This document shows positions 50,736 to 64,000 of a stretch of 64,000 nt of DNA, piece by piece. This DNA is from Gordonia pseudamarae (lineage in GTDB: Bacteria > Actinomycetota > Actinomycetes > Mycobacteriales > Mycobacteriaceae), in the NCBI RefSeq assembly GCF_025273675.1, contig NZ_CP045809.1:2604001-2668000 (forward strand), in the 5' to 3' direction. The translations under genes and the position numbers were made by a program. Below the pieces are notes generated by a model. It had not been told where the DNA came from. It did no database searches and saw only the letters and a list, made by a program, of their open reading frames with translations. How positions within the stretch are numbered: the stretch's first letter is position 1; every line of letters begins with the position of its first letter.

Positions 50736-51983
50736 TCAACCATCAGATACGAGGGTGCGCACCTCGTCAAGTATTCGACTCGCCATGAGCGATTTGGAAC
50801 CCAGCGGCAGCGCGGTCTCGCTGCCGTCGGAGGAGAGCAGCCAGCCCGTGTTGTCCTCGGTGCCGAAGGCCTTGCCGTCGCCGACCGCGTTGACCACGAG
50901 CAGGTCACAGCCCTTGCGGCGCAGCTTGGCGCGGCCGTGGTCCAGCACACCGCCGGTCTCATCGCCGGTCTCGGCGGCAAAACCGACGATCACCGTGGAC
51001 GAGTGGATGTGGCCATTGTCACGCGCCTGCACCAATGACCGCAGGATGTCGGGGTTGGTGGTCAGCTCGATCGGGGCCGGACCCTGCGCCCCCTTCTTGA
51101 TCTTCGAACCCGACACCGCCACGGGACGGAAATCGGCGACCGCGGCCGACATGATCACCACGTCGGCGTCGGCGGCACGTGTGGTCATCTCCTCGGCGAG
51201 CTGGGTGGCCTGCGCGATGCGGACGATCTCGACACCGGCCGGATCACCCGGTTCTGCGGTGGCACCGGCCACGACGGTGACCTGCGCACCGCGCTGCGAT
51301 GCGACGCGGGCCAGCGCGTAGCCCTGCTTGCCGGAACTGAGGTTGCCGAGGTAGCGGACCGGGTCGAGCGGTTCGCGGGTGCCTCCGGCGCTGATGAGCA
51401 TCCGCACCCCGTGCAGGTCGTACGGCAGGGCACCGGGGCTGTCGAGAAGCAGTTCGCCGACGAGGGCGATCTCCTGAGGGTCGGGCAGCCGGCCCGCCCC
51501 CGAGTCGCGGCCGGTGAGCCTGCCGGAGGCCGGGCGCATCACCGTCGAGCCGAACGATCGCAGCGCGGCCACGTTGTTCCGGGTGGCCGGATGCTGCCAC
51601 ATCTCGGTGTGCATCGCGGGTACGAACAGCACCGGACACCGGGCGGTGAGCAACGACGCGGTGAGCAGGTCGTCGGCGCGGCCGGCCGCCGCACGCGCCA
51701 TCAGGTCGGCGGTGGCGGGCGCGATGATCACCAGATCGGCCTGCTGCCCCAGCTTGACGTGCGCCACCTGATCGACGTCCTCGAACACCTCGGTACGCAC
51801 GGGATTGCCGCTGAGCGCCTCGAAGGTGGCCGCGCCGACGAAATTGAGCGCGGCGCGGGTGGGCACGACGTGAACGTCATCGCCGGCTTCGGTGAAGTGC
51901 CGGATGACCGAACACACCTTGTATGCGGCAATGCCGCCGCCCACACCGACAAGGATGCGGCGGCGGCCAGTCGATGCGGTCAT
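50736..51983 (-). CDS. coaBC: CoaBC, phosphopantothenoylcysteine synthase/decarboxylase
   Basis: 415 aa bifunctional coenzyme A enzyme. N-terminal flavin-binding decarboxylase: VGVGGGIAAYKVCSVIRHF and FVPAMHTEMWQHPATRNN, the latter with the catalytic motif. C-terminal synthase: ISAGGTREPLDPVRYLGNLS, MSAAVADFRPV and KIKKGAQGPAPIELTTNPDI. Also known as dfp. Lies after rpoZ with a 58-bp gap. Confidence 0.95.
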   Translation of the reverse strand: MTASTGRRRILVGVGGGIAAYKVCSVIRHFTEAGDDVHVVPTRAALNFVGAATFEALSGNPVRTEVFEDVDQVAHVKLGQQADLVIIAPATADLMARAAAGRADDLLTASLLTARCPVLFVPAMHTEMWQHPATRNNVAALRSFGSTVMRPASGRLTGRDSGAGRLPDPQEIALVGELLLDSPGALPYDLHGVRMLISAGGTREPLDPVRYLGNLSSGKQGYALARVASQRGAQVTVVAGATAEPGDPAGVEIVRIAQATQLAEEMTTRAADADVVIMSAAVADFRPVAVSGSKIKKGAQGPAPIELTTNPDILRSLVQARDNGHIHSSTVIVGFAAETGDETGGVLDHGRAKLRRKGCDLLVVNAVGDGKAFGTEDNTGWLLSSDGSETALPLGSKSLMASRILDEVRTLVSDG

Positions 51984-52041
51984 CGAATATCCGAAACCTC
52001 TGCTTCAGAGCCGTTGGGGATCACCACCGGCCGGCGATGGT

Positions 52042-52951
<910 letters not shown>

Positions 52952-52955
<4 letters not shown>

Positions 52956-53266
52956 GAGCTGAACCTCTCCAGCAGCGCCTTGCGCTGGCGATCACCCAGG
53001 CCGCGCAGGCGGCGGGTGGGGGCGATCTCCAGTTCGGTCATGATCTCCTGCGCCTTGACCTTGCCGACCTTCGGCAGAGCCTCGAGCAGGGCAGAGACCT
53101 TCATCTTGCCCAGGATCTCGTCGGTCTCGGCGTCCTTGAGTACCTGCTGCAGGTCGGTGCCACCGCGCTTGAGGCGCTCCTTGAGCTCGGCGCGGGCCTT
53201 GCGGGCAGCAGCAGCCTTCTCCAACGCAGCAGCGCGCTGCTCAGGGGTCAACTGGGGAAGGGCCAC
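52952..53266 (-). CDS. mihF: Mycobacterial-type integration host factor mIHF
   Basis: 104 aa nucleoid protein. Basic helical N-terminus ([20 protein letters not shown]) and the S13-like helix-two-turn-helix ending with [20 protein letters not shown] and [23 protein letters not shown] 53266 has GGAGG 5 nt upstream. A longer frame includes ATG 53293 and more, but family members of this length are the functional form. Conserved neighbour of gmk. Confidence 0.92.
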
Positions 53267-53776
53267 GGGTTCCTCCGTCTTTCGTGTCTTCATGTGGACT
53301 GTCACCACCGGCCTGACTGCGGGCGATGGTGATGGTGGTCGCCCGATGCGGGACCCCCGATCTTTACCTGACCTGCGGGTCTCGCCAATGGTGCGGCGAA
53401 TGCGACCGTACCCACGTGAGCTGGCATTTGCGAGTGCCACCCCCGCAAAACCCCAGGAACCCGATGATGTAAGGACGTTCGACCCCACCCTCGGCCGGAC
53501 GCCGCCCGAACCGCCCGGATCTGGGCACCGGCCCCGACAGGTCCACCGTTTTCGCAGGTCACATGGTTTCCATCGCGAGCCGGCCGACGACCTTTCCCCG
53601 ATCGCCGCCGACTCGCGAAGTGTCGGATGTGGTGCATGTGACGACGGCGAAAATGATCGCATCCGATCCGGCGTTTGCGCGTGTCGCGGCCCTGCGCGTG
53701 GCGTGGACCGGCGCAGCGAGGCCGGCGCCGGGCAAGGTACCCGACGCGATCACACCCGTTCCGGCCATGACCTGAC
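53267..53776. other. Divergent promoter region, mihF / thioesterase
   Basis: About 510 bp without a gene I can support. It must hold the mihF promoter on the minus strand. Several open frames are present on both strands, but they are GC-rich shadows without ribosome sites. The only strong signal is the palindrome at its right edge (53777-53805). Confidence 0.5.
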
Positions 53777-53805
53777 GGTCATACGGTAATTATTACCGTA
53801 TGACC
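53777..53805. promoter_or_regulatory. Perfect 29-bp palindrome over the thioesterase start codon
   Basis: Two 14-bp arms, GGTCATACGGTAAT (53777-53790) and its exact complement (53792-53805), around a single T. The ATG of the thioesterase gene (53800) is inside the right arm. Size and symmetry fit the operator of a dimeric TetR- or GntR-like repressor. No regulator gene lies next to it. Confidence 0.8.
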
Positions 53806-54612
53806 TCCGCGTACTATGCACTCACCGACACCGACGCCACGCTCGGCGAACGATTCACCGCTTCGACATACACCACGAGCACGTGGGCGCCGACGATGCA
53901 GAACGCCGCCCCGGTGTCGGGTCTGCTGGTGCGGGCGATCGAGCGTTGCGCACCGAGGCAGCAGACCCGACTGGCCCGGGTGACCGTGGACATGCTGGGC
54001 CCGGTACCGCTCGGCGACGACATCTGGGTGAGCGCGCGGACCCTGCGGCCCGGTCGCAACATCGAACTCGTGGAGGCCGAGATGCGCGCACCCGACGACG
54101 TCGGCGCGTTGCGTCCGGTCGCCCGGGCCACCGCGTGGCGATTCACCACCATCGACACCGAGGAGATCGCGTTCGCCGCCGAACCGCCGTTGCGTCCCAA
54201 AGAGGAGTCTCCGCAGCGCGAACCCTTCCAGGGCTGGGACGGCACCTACATCGCGAGCCTGGAATGGCGCATGCTCAACGACACCCAGAACTCCGAACAG
54301 GGCGAATGCTGGGTGCGGCCGCTGGTCGATCTGGTCGCGGGCGAGGAGATGACTCCCGCCGAGCGGCTCCTGTCGGTGGCCGACATCGCCAACGGGATGG
54401 GGAGCGGGCTGCCCATGGACAGGTGGCGATTCCTCAACACCGACCTGGTGGTGCACATGCATCGTCCACTGGTCGGCGAATGGGTCGGCGTACGGGCGGA
54501 GTCACTGTACGGCTCCGACGGCATCGGGCTGTCCCGGGCCACCCTTTTCGGCGAGGACGGCCCGGTCGGCGGAATCCAGCAGGCTCAGCTGATCCGCCGC
54601 ACCGACGTCTGA
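53800..54612 (+). CDS. Acyl-CoA thioesterase, TesB-like double hotdog
   Basis: 270 aa. N-terminal hotdog with AAPVSGLLVRAIERCAP and a second hotdog with SLEWRMLNDTQNSEQGECWV, ADIANGMGSGLP, FLNTDLVVHMHRPLVGEWV and the late GIGLSRATLFGEDGPVGG. This is the 4HBT_3/TesB-like class found in mycolate-producing bacteria. It probably hydrolyses acyl-CoA; chain length unknown. It has no ribosome binding site and its start codon is inside a palindrome, so the message may be leaderless and repressed by an unknown factor. Isolated between two minus-strand operons. Confidence 0.8.
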   Translation: MTSAYYALTDTDATLGERFTASTYTTSTWAPTMQNAAPVSGLLVRAIERCAPRQQTRLARVTVDMLGPVPLGDDIWVSARTLRPGRNIELVEAEMRAPDDVGALRPVARATAWRFTTIDTEEIAFAAEPPLRPKEESPQREPFQGWDGTYIASLEWRMLNDTQNSEQGECWVRPLVDLVAGEEMTPAERLLSVADIANGMGSGLPMDRWRFLNTDLVVHMHRPLVGEWVGVRAESLYGSDGIGLSRATLFGEDGPVGGIQQAQLIRRTDV

Positions 54613-54737
54613 GCGCCGCAGTTTCCTTCCACCGGGCAACACCAGTCACCACGGCTGAATAGTCCATGGTTTTCGTGTGTGGACAGTCGCCCGAACGAGC
54701 CCGTGTACCGGAGGCACCGAAAGTCGGCGGGAAAGGG

Positions 54738-55644
54738 TCACGACAGCGGTGTCAGCGCCGCCTCGACCTCGTCACGGGCCGATGCGCACGCGGCGCGCAG
54801 AGCGGCCACATCCGGCCCCGCCGCCAGCACGCCACGCGAACTGGCCGGCAGTACCCAGCGCACATCGGCCCCGGCGAACACCTCCGGGATGTCGGCGGCG
54901 GTGGCCCCCTGCGCACCGAGACCCGGTGACAGGATCGGCCCGTTGAGCGCACCCAGATCGAGTCCGTGTGACCGGGTTGCCCCGACCACCAGCCCGACCG
55001 CCCCGGCGCCGGAGGCGTTCTCGGCGGCGGCGGCGTCGACGACGGACTGGGCGACGATCCGGCCGTCGGGCACAAGCGCGGTCTGCACCCGGCCGCCCTC
55101 CGGATTGGAGGTGCGGGCCAGGACGAACACTCCCCTGTCCCCGGCGCGCGCGGCGTCGATCGCCGGACGCAACGACTCGAACCCGAGGTACGGCGAGATG
55201 GTGACCGCATCCGAACACAGCGGCGACGAGTCATCGAGCCAGGCGGTACCGTAGGCGGCCATCGTGGAGCCGATGTCACCGCGTTTGGCGTCGGCCAGGA
55301 CCAGCGCACCCTGCTCGCGACATCCGGCGATGACCCGCTCGAGTACCGCGAATCCGGCCGCACCGAACGGTTCGAAGAACGCCACCTGCGGCTTGATCAC
55401 CGCGGCTACGGGCCCGAGCGCCTCGATGCAGATGTCGGCGAACCGGGACAGACCGTCGGCATCGACGGCCAGTCCCCAATCGGTGAGCAGGCCGGCATGC
55501 GGATCGATCCCGGCGCAGAATCGTCCGCGCCGGGCCACCGACTCCAGATAGCGGGTACCGAAACCCGCCTCACCGAAGCCCACCGCACCGGAGGCCACCG
55601 CTCCGGCGCCAGCGGTGGCCGAATCCGGTGTCGCGGCCCCGGTG

Positions 55645-55655
<11 letters not shown>
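54738..55655 (-). CDS. pyrF: Orotidine 5'-phosphate decarboxylase
   Basis: 305 aa, long subfamily of OMP decarboxylase found in actinobacteria. An Ala/Gly-rich N-terminus of about 25 residues precedes [32 protein letters not shown] and the catalytic [16 protein letters not shown]-terminal [16 protein letters not shown] 55655 overlaps carB by 11 nt. Last gene of the pyrimidine operon. Confidence 0.95.
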
Positions 55656-58979
<3,324 letters not shown>

Positions 58980-58980
<1 letters not shown>

Positions 58981-60101
58981 CAGGCCCTCGTTCCTTCCAG
59001 CAGGGTCGCGAATTTGTCGAACAGGTAGCCGGCGTCGTGCGGTCCGGCCGCGGCCTCCGGGTGGTACTGCACCGAGAATGCCTGCCCGGACACCAATTCC
59101 ACGCCTTCGACGGTGTTGTCATTGGCGCAGACGTGGCTGATGCGGGCCCGGCCGAAGTCGGTGTCGAACTCCTCGCCCGCCTCCCCGTCGAGGGCGAAGC
59201 CGTGATTTTGGGCGGTGATCGACACCTTGCCGGTGGCCACGTCGATCACCGGGATGTTGATGCCGCGGTGGCCGAACTTCATCTTGTAGGTGCCCCGGCC
59301 CAGCGCCCGGCCCAGGATCTGATTGCCGAAGCAGATCCCGAACAACGGAATCCCCTCCCCCAGAACCTGTTTGGTCAGATCGACGGTGGCATCGGCGGTG
59401 GCCGGGTCGCCCGGACCGTTGGACAGGAACACCCCGTCGGCCTTGAGTTCCCTGATCACGTCCAGGCTTGTCGACGACGGCAGCACGTGTACGCGGATGC
59501 CGCGTTGGGCGAACATGCGCGGGGTGTTGGTCTTGATACCCAGGTCGAGAGCCGCGACGGTGAAGCGGGCGGGCCCGTCGGGTTCGATCACGTACCCGGT
59601 GTCGGTGGATACCTCCCCGGCCAGATCGGCTCCCGCCATCGACGGCTGCGACTTCACGCGGGTCAGTAGCGTGTCGGTGTCGGCGAGCGCATCACCGGAG
59701 AACACCCCTGCCCGCATCGACCCATGATCGCGCAGCACCCGGACCAGTGCACGGGTGTCGATTCCGGCGATACCGACCACGCCCTGCTCCACCAGCTTGT
59801 CCGCCAGGCCGGTGCTGGCGCGCCAGTTGGACACCCGGCGGGTGGGGTTGCGCACCGCATAGCCGGCGACCCAGATCTTGCCGCCGTGCGACTCGTCGTC
59901 CTCGGTGTTCCAGCCGGTGTTGCCGATCTGCGGTGCGGTCGCGACCACGATCTGGCGGTGATAACTCGGGTCGGTGAGGGTTTCCTGATACCCGGTCATG
60001 GCGGTGCAGAACACCGCCTCCCCGAGTGTTTGCCCGACGGCGCCGAAAGACTGCCCGGTGAAGACCTGGCCGTTCTCCAGAACCAGTACCGCTCTACTCA
60101 T
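58980..60101 (-). CDS. carA: Carbamoyl-phosphate synthase small chain
   Basis: 373 aa glutamine amidotransferase subunit. N-terminal [16 protein letters not shown] and [13 protein letters not shown]; class I amidotransferase with the nucleophile Cys in [16 protein letters not shown] and the partner His in VQYHPEA. Overlaps the preceding PH-like gene by 4 nt. Confidence 0.96.
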
Positions 60102-60721
60102 TGATCACTTTCTGTTGCTGCGAAATCGGCGACCCAGCCGCTGTACACGGCCTTGTCGTCAGCTCTGATACCGGAGTCCACCTCGGTTCCGCCGGGCAAC
60201 ACCCACCGGACCACGAGCACTCCGCCGTCCCCCATGACCTTGCCCCCGAAACCGCTCTCGGTGCGGACCACCGTCACACACCCGCGCGGGATCCAGATGT
60301 CATCGGCGCCCTGCCGGGCGATCTCGATGCCATCGGTGAACTCGGTGATGTTGGCCGCCGAACGGTCGCTCAGGCCACCGACGGTGATCTTGTTCTGCCA
60401 GCTCGGCGCGAACGTGGTGCCCAGATACAGCCCGGAATCGGGCCCGCGTACCGGTTCGCCCGGATTGTCCGGCAGAACCGGGATCTCACCCACCGCCTCC
60501 ACCTGCTCGCGCGCCTTGATCGCCGCACCGGTGGCCACCATGTACACCACGCGGCCGAGCCCGGCCAGTACGGCGAGCGTGCCCCCGATGATCACCACGT
60601 TCACCACGGACTTGCCCCACGACCAGCCGGGGCCGATGTGCAACACCACAACCGCCAGGACAACCACCAGCACCACCGCGACCGGCACCACCGCGCCCGA
60701 CCGGATGCCTGCGCGCCTCAT
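60098..60721 (-). CDS. Membrane protein with PH-like domain (Rv1382-like)
   Basis: 207 aa. Two helices, [20 protein letters not shown] and [20 protein letters not shown], are followed by a soluble PH-like domain beginning near [20 protein letters not shown]. It sits in the pyrimidine operon between pyrC and carA with ATGA overlaps on both sides. The same place is taken by Rv1382 in M. tuberculosis. No role in pyrimidine synthesis is known. ATG 60721 is chosen; upstream frame lies inside pyrC. Confidence 0.85.
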   Translation of the reverse strand: MRRAGIRSGAVVPVAVVLVVVLAVVVLHIGPGWSWGKSVVNVVIIGGTLAVLAGLGRVVYMVATGAAIKAREQVEAVGEIPVLPDNPGEPVRGPDSGLYLGTTFAPSWQNKITVGGLSDRSAANITEFTDGIEIARQGADDIWIPRGCVTVVRTESGFGGKVMGDGGVLVVRWVLPGGTEVDSGIRADDKAVYSGWVADFAATESDQ

Positions 60722-62022
60722 CGGCGCACCGCTCCCTCGTGTGCGGTGACGGCTCCTCGCAGAACTGTTGCCCGGATCGTCGCGGGCAACGTCATGTCGG
60801 CGTACGGGGTGTTGCCCGACAGGCTGGCCAGGTCGGCAGCCCTGACCGTCCACGACGCCGCCGCGTCGACGAGGGTCAGGTTGGCGGGCTCGCCCACCGC
60901 GATCGGGCGGCCCTGATCGGTGAGCCCGACGATCTGCGCGGGCCGCTCGCTCATCACCTTCGCCACCCCACGCCAGTCGAGCAGGCCCGGGGTGACCATC
61001 GTCTCCACGACGATCGATAGCGCCGTCTCCAGGCCCAGCATGCCCGGCCGGGCGACGGAGAACTCGCAGCACTTCTCCTGTGCCGCGTGTGGGGCGTGGT
61101 CGGTGGCGACACAGTCGATGGTGCCGTCGGCCAGTCCGCGGCGCAGCGCCGCGGTGTCGCGTTCCTCCCGCAGCGGCGGGTTCACCTTGTTGACCGGATC
61201 GTAGGACTCCAGGCGCGCGTCGGTGAGCAGCAGATGATGCGGAGTCACCTCGGCGGTGATCGAGATGCCCTGCGCCTTGGCCCATTTCACCAACTCGACG
61301 GTTCCCTCGGTGGAGGCGTGACAGATGTGAACGCGGGTACCGGCGTCGCGGGCCAGCAGCGCGTCACGGACCACGATCGACTCCTCGGCGGCACGCGGCC
61401 AACCGGCCAGACCCAGCCGCGAGGCCGTCGGCCCCTCGTGCGCCACGGCGCCGACGGTGAGCCGCGGCTCCTCCGCGTGCTGGGCGATCAGGACGTCGAG
61501 GCCTTTGGCGTATTCCAGAGCCCGCCGCATCAGCAGCGGGTCGTCGACGCATTTGCCGTCGTCGCTGAACATTTTCACCTTGGCCGCACCCGCCGCCATC
61601 ATGCCCATCTCGGCGAGTTGTTTACCGCCCAGTCCGACGGTGACCGCACCCACCGGGTGCACATCGACGAGTCCGACCTCGCGGCCGGTGCGGTACACAT
61701 TGTCGGTAACCGTCGAATTGTCGGCGACCGGGTCGGTGTTGGCCATCGCGAACACCGCGGTGTACCCGCCGAGGGCGGCGGCGGCCGAACCGGAGGCGAT
61801 GGTCTCGGTGTCCTCCCGGCCCGGTTCCCGCAGATGGGTGTGCAAGTCGACGAAACCGGGCAACAGCACCGCGTCGCCGCCGGCGATCCGCTCCGCCTCG
61901 GCCGGCGCGGTCAGATCGGGCCCGATCTCGGCGATCACGCCGTCGACGATCAGAATGTCGACCGGGTCACCCTCGCCGTACGGTCGGACATCGGTGATCA
62001 GCAACGATCCGGGCGCGCTCAC
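60718..62022 (-). CDS. pyrC: Dihydroorotase
   Basis: 434 aa class I dihydroorotase. Metal site [19 protein letters not shown] near residue 60, the carboxylated Lys region [12 protein letters not shown], and TPHHLLLTD and [17 protein letters not shown] start with GTGA overlap on pyrB. Confidence 0.96.
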   Translation of the reverse strand: MSAPGSLLITDVRPYGEGDPVDILIVDGVIAEIGPDLTAPAEAERIAGGDAVLLPGFVDLHTHLREPGREDTETIASGSAAAALGGYTAVFAMANTDPVADNSTVTDNVYRTGREVGLVDVHPVGAVTVGLGGKQLAEMGMMAAGAAKVKMFSDDGKCVDDPLLMRRALEYAKGLDVLIAQHAEEPRLTVGAVAHEGPTASRLGLAGWPRAAEESIVVRDALLARDAGTRVHICHASTEGTVELVKWAKAQGISITAEVTPHHLLLTDARLESYDPVNKVNPPLREERDTAALRRGLADGTIDCVATDHAPHAAQEKCCEFSVARPGMLGLETALSIVVETMVTPGLLDWRGVAKVMSERPAQIVGLTDQGRPIAVGEPANLTLVDAAASWTVRAADLASLSGNTPYADMTLPATIRATVLRGAVTAHEGAVRR

Positions 62023-62981
62023 TGGTGGTACTCCCCTGTCGTGGTTTCGGGATCTGTGCCGACGAGCAACCCGAACAGCACCGCCATCCGGACATGCACG
62101 CCGTTGCGGACCTGTTCGAGCACCGTCGCGCGCGGCGAGTCGGCCACCGAGTAACCGATCTCCATGCCGCGCAGCATCGGACCGGGGTGCAGCACCACCG
62201 CGTCGTCGGCCATCAACGCCAGCCGACGGTCATTGAGTCCGTAGCGGACCGAGTACTCGCGGGAACTCGGGAAGAAGCCGCCGTTCATGCGTTCGGCCTG
62301 TACCCGCAGCATCATCACCGCGTCGACGGCGGCCAGTTCGGCGTCGAGGTCGGTGGACACCGTCACCGGCCACTGCTCGACCCCGGTCGGCAGCAGGGTG
62401 GGCGGTGCGACGAGCACCACCTCGGCGCCGAGAGTGGACAGCAGGAACGCGTTGGAACGGGCGACCCGCGAATGCAGGACGTCGCCGACGATCGCGACCC
62501 GCCTGCCGTCGAGGGTTCCCAGCCGCTGACGCAGCGTGAGCGCATCGAGCAGGGCCTGCGTCGGATGTTCGTGCATACCGTCGCCCGCGTTGATGATCGA
62601 CGGTCCGCCGCCGTCCGCGGCGGTGGTCCAGTCGGCGATCTGCCGCGCCGCACCCGAGGCCGGGTGCCGCACGATCAGCGCGTCGGCGCCCGCCGCGTAC
62701 AGGGTCTTCGCGGTGTCGCGCAGCGACTCGCCCTTGCCCGCCGACGAACTCGACGCGCTGACGTTGATGACATCGGCGCTCATCCACTTGCCGGCCACCT
62801 CGAACGAGACGCGGGTGCGGGTGGAGTTCTCGTAGAACACCGTCATCACGGTGCGCCCGCGCAGCGTGGGCAGCTTCTTGACCTCACGCCCGGTGAGTGC
62901 CTGCTCGAACCGTTCGGCCTCGTCGAGGATGGCGGTGGCCTGCTCGCGGGTCAGATCCTGTGTGCTGAGCAGATGACGCAT
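62019..62981 (-). CDS. pyrB: Aspartate carbamoyltransferase catalytic subunit
   Basis: 320 aa from ATG 62981 (GTG one codon earlier is also possible). Carbamoyl-phosphate motif [20 protein letters not shown] near residue 50; [34 protein letters not shown]. No regulatory subunit gene is present, as usual in actinobacteria. The ATG overlaps the pyrR stop by one base. Confidence 0.96.
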   Translation of the reverse strand: MRHLLSTQDLTREQATAILDEAERFEQALTGREVKKLPTLRGRTVMTVFYENSTRTRVSFEVAGKWMSADVINVSASSSSAGKGESLRDTAKTLYAAGADALIVRHPASGAARQIADWTTAADGGGPSIINAGDGMHEHPTQALLDALTLRQRLGTLDGRRVAIVGDVLHSRVARSNAFLLSTLGAEVVLVAPPTLLPTGVEQWPVTVSTDLDAELAAVDAVMMLRVQAERMNGGFFPSSREYSVRYGLNDRRLALMADDAVVLHPGPMLRGMEIGYSVADSPRATVLEQVRNGVHVRMAVLFGLLVGTDPETTTGEYHQ

Positions 62982-63568
62982 CACGCACCCGCATCCGAAC
63001 CGGTGCGGGCACCGAGAACCACCTCGTCGACACCGTCGTGTTCGGTGAGATGCACCGCGACGTTCTCCTCGCGTGCGGTGGGGATGTTCTTGCCGACGTA
63101 GTCCGCACGCAACGGCAGTTCGCGGTGGCCGCGATCGACGAGCACCGCCAGCTGCACCGCGGCCGGTCGGCCGAGGTCGCGCAGCGCGTCGAGAGCCGCC
63201 CGGACGGTGCGCCCCGAGTACAGGACGTCGTCGACGAGGATCACGATCGCGCCGTCGACACCGCCGGCGGGCACCATTGTGCGCTCGAGTGGGCGATGCG
63301 GTTTGTCGCGCAGATCGTCGCGGTAGAGGGTGATGTCGAGATACCCGACCGGGATGTCGGTACCGGCGAACTCGGAAATCTTGGCGCCCAGCCGTTTCGC
63401 AAGAGCCGTTCCGCGGGTGGGGATGCCGATGAGTACTACATGAGGTGCGTCCGGGGCATCGAGAGCCGTCTTCTCGATCACCTGATGGGCGACACGAGCG
63501 ATGGTCCGGGACACATCCGCCGCGTCGAGCAGCACCCGATGGGTTGATCCATCGTTTACGTCAGTCAA
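62981..63568 (-). CDS. pyrR: PyrR, bifunctional pyrimidine regulator/UPRTase, TTG start
   Basis: 195 aa. PRPP-binding loop [20 protein letters not shown] near residue 105, and [15 protein letters not shown]. The protein binds pyr leader RNA when UMP is high and also has uracil phosphoribosyltransferase activity. TTG 63568 is chosen because AGGAGG lies 5-6 nt upstream and the product has the usual length. The longer frame to 63622 would run through the PyrR-binding loop. Confidence 0.93.
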   Translation of the reverse strand: MTDVNDGSTHRVLLDAADVSRTIARVAHQVIEKTALDAPDAPHVVLIGIPTRGTALAKRLGAKISEFAGTDIPVGYLDITLYRDDLRDKPHRPLERTMVPAGGVDGAIVILVDDVLYSGRTVRAALDALRDLGRPAAVQLAVLVDRGHRELPLRADYVGKNIPTAREENVAVHLTEHDGVDEVVLGARTGSDAGA

Positions 63569-63583
63569 CGTGACCTCCTTCTC

Positions 63584-63597
63584 CGCCTCACGGGACG
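63584..63597 (-). promoter_or_regulatory. PyrR-binding loop in the pyrR leader
   Basis: On the minus strand CGTCCCGTGAGGCG matches the PyrR-binding consensus ARUCCNGNGAGGYU at 12 of 14 positions, including the whole core UCCNGNGAGG. It ends 6 nt before the AGGAGG of pyrR. Binding could hide the ribosome site, in line with the translational repression reported for PyrR in Mycobacterium smegmatis. Confidence 0.75.
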
Positions 63598-63624
63598 GTC
63601 CGTTAAAGGATGCCTGCCGCAAAC

Positions 63625-63630
63625 ACTGTA
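63625..63630 (-). promoter_or_regulatory. -10 element of the pyr operon
   Basis: TACAGT on the minus strand fits TANNNT. Transcription from about 63618 gives a leader near 50 nt that contains the PyrR loop and the Shine-Dalgarno. No convincing -35. Confidence 0.5.
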
Positions 63631-63661
63631 CACGCTCGTGACGCGCCGACGCCCTGCGGAG

Positions 63662-63763
63662 CTACAGCTCAGTAACCGCCAGGACGGGTTTGAGGCCGCG
63701 AAAATCTCCGATGTTGCGGGTCGCGAGCTCAGCGCCATCGGACACCACGACAGCAGCGACCAT
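63662..63763 (-). pseudogene. VapC-type PIN toxin, C-terminal remnant
   Basis: A 33-codon frame reads MVAAVVVSDGAELATRNIGD and then FRGLKPVLAVTEL. This is the last part of a PIN-domain toxin, where D-x-x-IAA and LATRN-x-x-DF are typical. An in-frame TAG lies three codons upstream, after which the similarity is lost. Only about a quarter of a VapC is left and no VapB antitoxin is seen. It is the first thing upstream of pyrR. Confidence 0.65.
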
Positions 63764-63789
63764 CAGATCCTATCGATGCGAATGACGAA

Positions 63790-63836
63790 CTGAGTTTGCT
63801 GTTGAACCCGGATTCCGGGTTCAACAGCAAACTCAG
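63790..63836. repeat. Long perfect hairpin, copy 2 of a palindromic repeat
   Basis: 22-bp stem (63790-63811 with 63815-63836) and ATT loop. It shares GAGTTTGCTG and the CCCGG end of the stem with the hairpin at 44047. Where the stems differ both arms change together, so pairing is kept. It lies 13 nt after the nusB stop and can act as its terminator. Confidence 0.92.
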
Positions 63837-63849
63837 ATGGCGAACAGGA

Positions 63850-64000
63850 TCAGGCGTCGTTGCGGGGTTCTGCCGCGGCGGCGGCGCGCACCTGGGGTGC
63901 GAGATCGGCGATTGTGGCGAGGACGCCGTTGACGAAGGCGGGCGAATCGTCGGTGGACAGTTCCTTGGCCAGCTGGACGGCCTCGTCGACGATCACCACC
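63850..64000 (-). CDS. nusB: NusB, transcription antitermination factor (C-terminal part)
   Basis: The last 49 codons of NusB, running off the right edge: [20 protein letters not shown], then [15 protein letters not shown], matching the conserved end of the family (NEAVELAK...FVNGVLD). An Ala-rich tail [11 protein letters not shown] follows. NusB acts with NusE in rRNA antitermination. nusB upstream of pyrR is common in this order. Confidence 0.9.
   Translation of the reverse strand, partial: VVIVDEAVQLAKELSTDDSPAFVNGVLATIADLAPQVRAAAAAEPRNDA

Noticed and set aside
49471..51983. SAM riboswitch before metK
   Set aside because: The 108-bp gap upstream of metK contains no recognisable SAM aptamer elements.

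Overview
The window is high-GC DNA from an actinomycete of the order Mycobacteriales, most likely Gordonia or a close relative. The gene order follows the region Rv1379 to Rv1461 of Mycobacterium tuberculosis almost gene for gene (pyrR to pyrF, mihF, gmk, rpoZ, coaBC, metK, priA, fmt, rsmB, rpe, ribD, ribE, ribBA, ribH, uvrC, rapZ, yvcK, whiA, gap, pgk, tpiA, secG, ppc, pgl, opcA, zwf, tal, tkt, ctaB, qor, ctaA, ABC transporter, mptB, sufR, sufB). The genus is inferred from gene order and protein style; no marker-gene search was possible.

Layout. 1-6.2 kb: the start of the suf iron-sulfur operon on the minus strand, with its repressor gene sufR. Divergent from it is a plus-strand operon for a mannosyltransferase (mptB), an ABC transporter and haem a synthase (ctaA). 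6.3-8.7 kb: a conserved hypothetical gene, a quinone oxidoreductase and haem o synthase (ctaB). 9.0-15.6 kb: the pentose phosphate operon tkt-tal-zwf-opcA-pgl. 15.6-17.0 kb: a secreted lipase and a YiaA/B-type membrane protein.

17.1-25.3 kb is the accessory region and holds most of the unusual signal. It contains a divergent tRNA-Tyr-like gene lacking CCA, upstream of an RlaP-type RNA-repair nucleotidyltransferase. That gene is split by an IS256-family element with a clean 9-bp target duplication. Next come a remnant made of two unrelated gene fragments, an Abi-like HEPN protein, the initiator tRNA and the Hen1-Pnkp RNA repair operon.

25.5-35.1 kb: ppc, secG, tpiA, pgk, gap, whiA, yvcK and rapZ. 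35-40.3 kb: uvrC, a PH-domain protein and the riboflavin operon under an FMN riboswitch. 40.4-42 kb: an IS110-family element beside an 18-bp-period palindromic repeat. 42-53.3 kb: lapA-like gene, ribD, rpe, a CAP protein, rsmB, fmt, priA, metK, coaBC, rpoZ, gmk and mihF. 53.8-54.6 kb: a TesB-like thioesterase with a perfect palindrome over its start codon. 54.7-63.6 kb: the pyrimidine operon pyrR-pyrB-pyrC-PH protein-carA-carB-pyrF, with a PyrR-binding loop in the leader. The window ends in nusB.

Most core operons use 1-4 nt stop/start overlaps (ATGA, GTGA, TGATG), so translational coupling is general. Several starts are non-standard: TTG for ribE and pyrR, and probably CTG for gmk. Two long near-identical hairpins, at 44.05 and 63.8 kb, form a small repeat family with compensating base changes.
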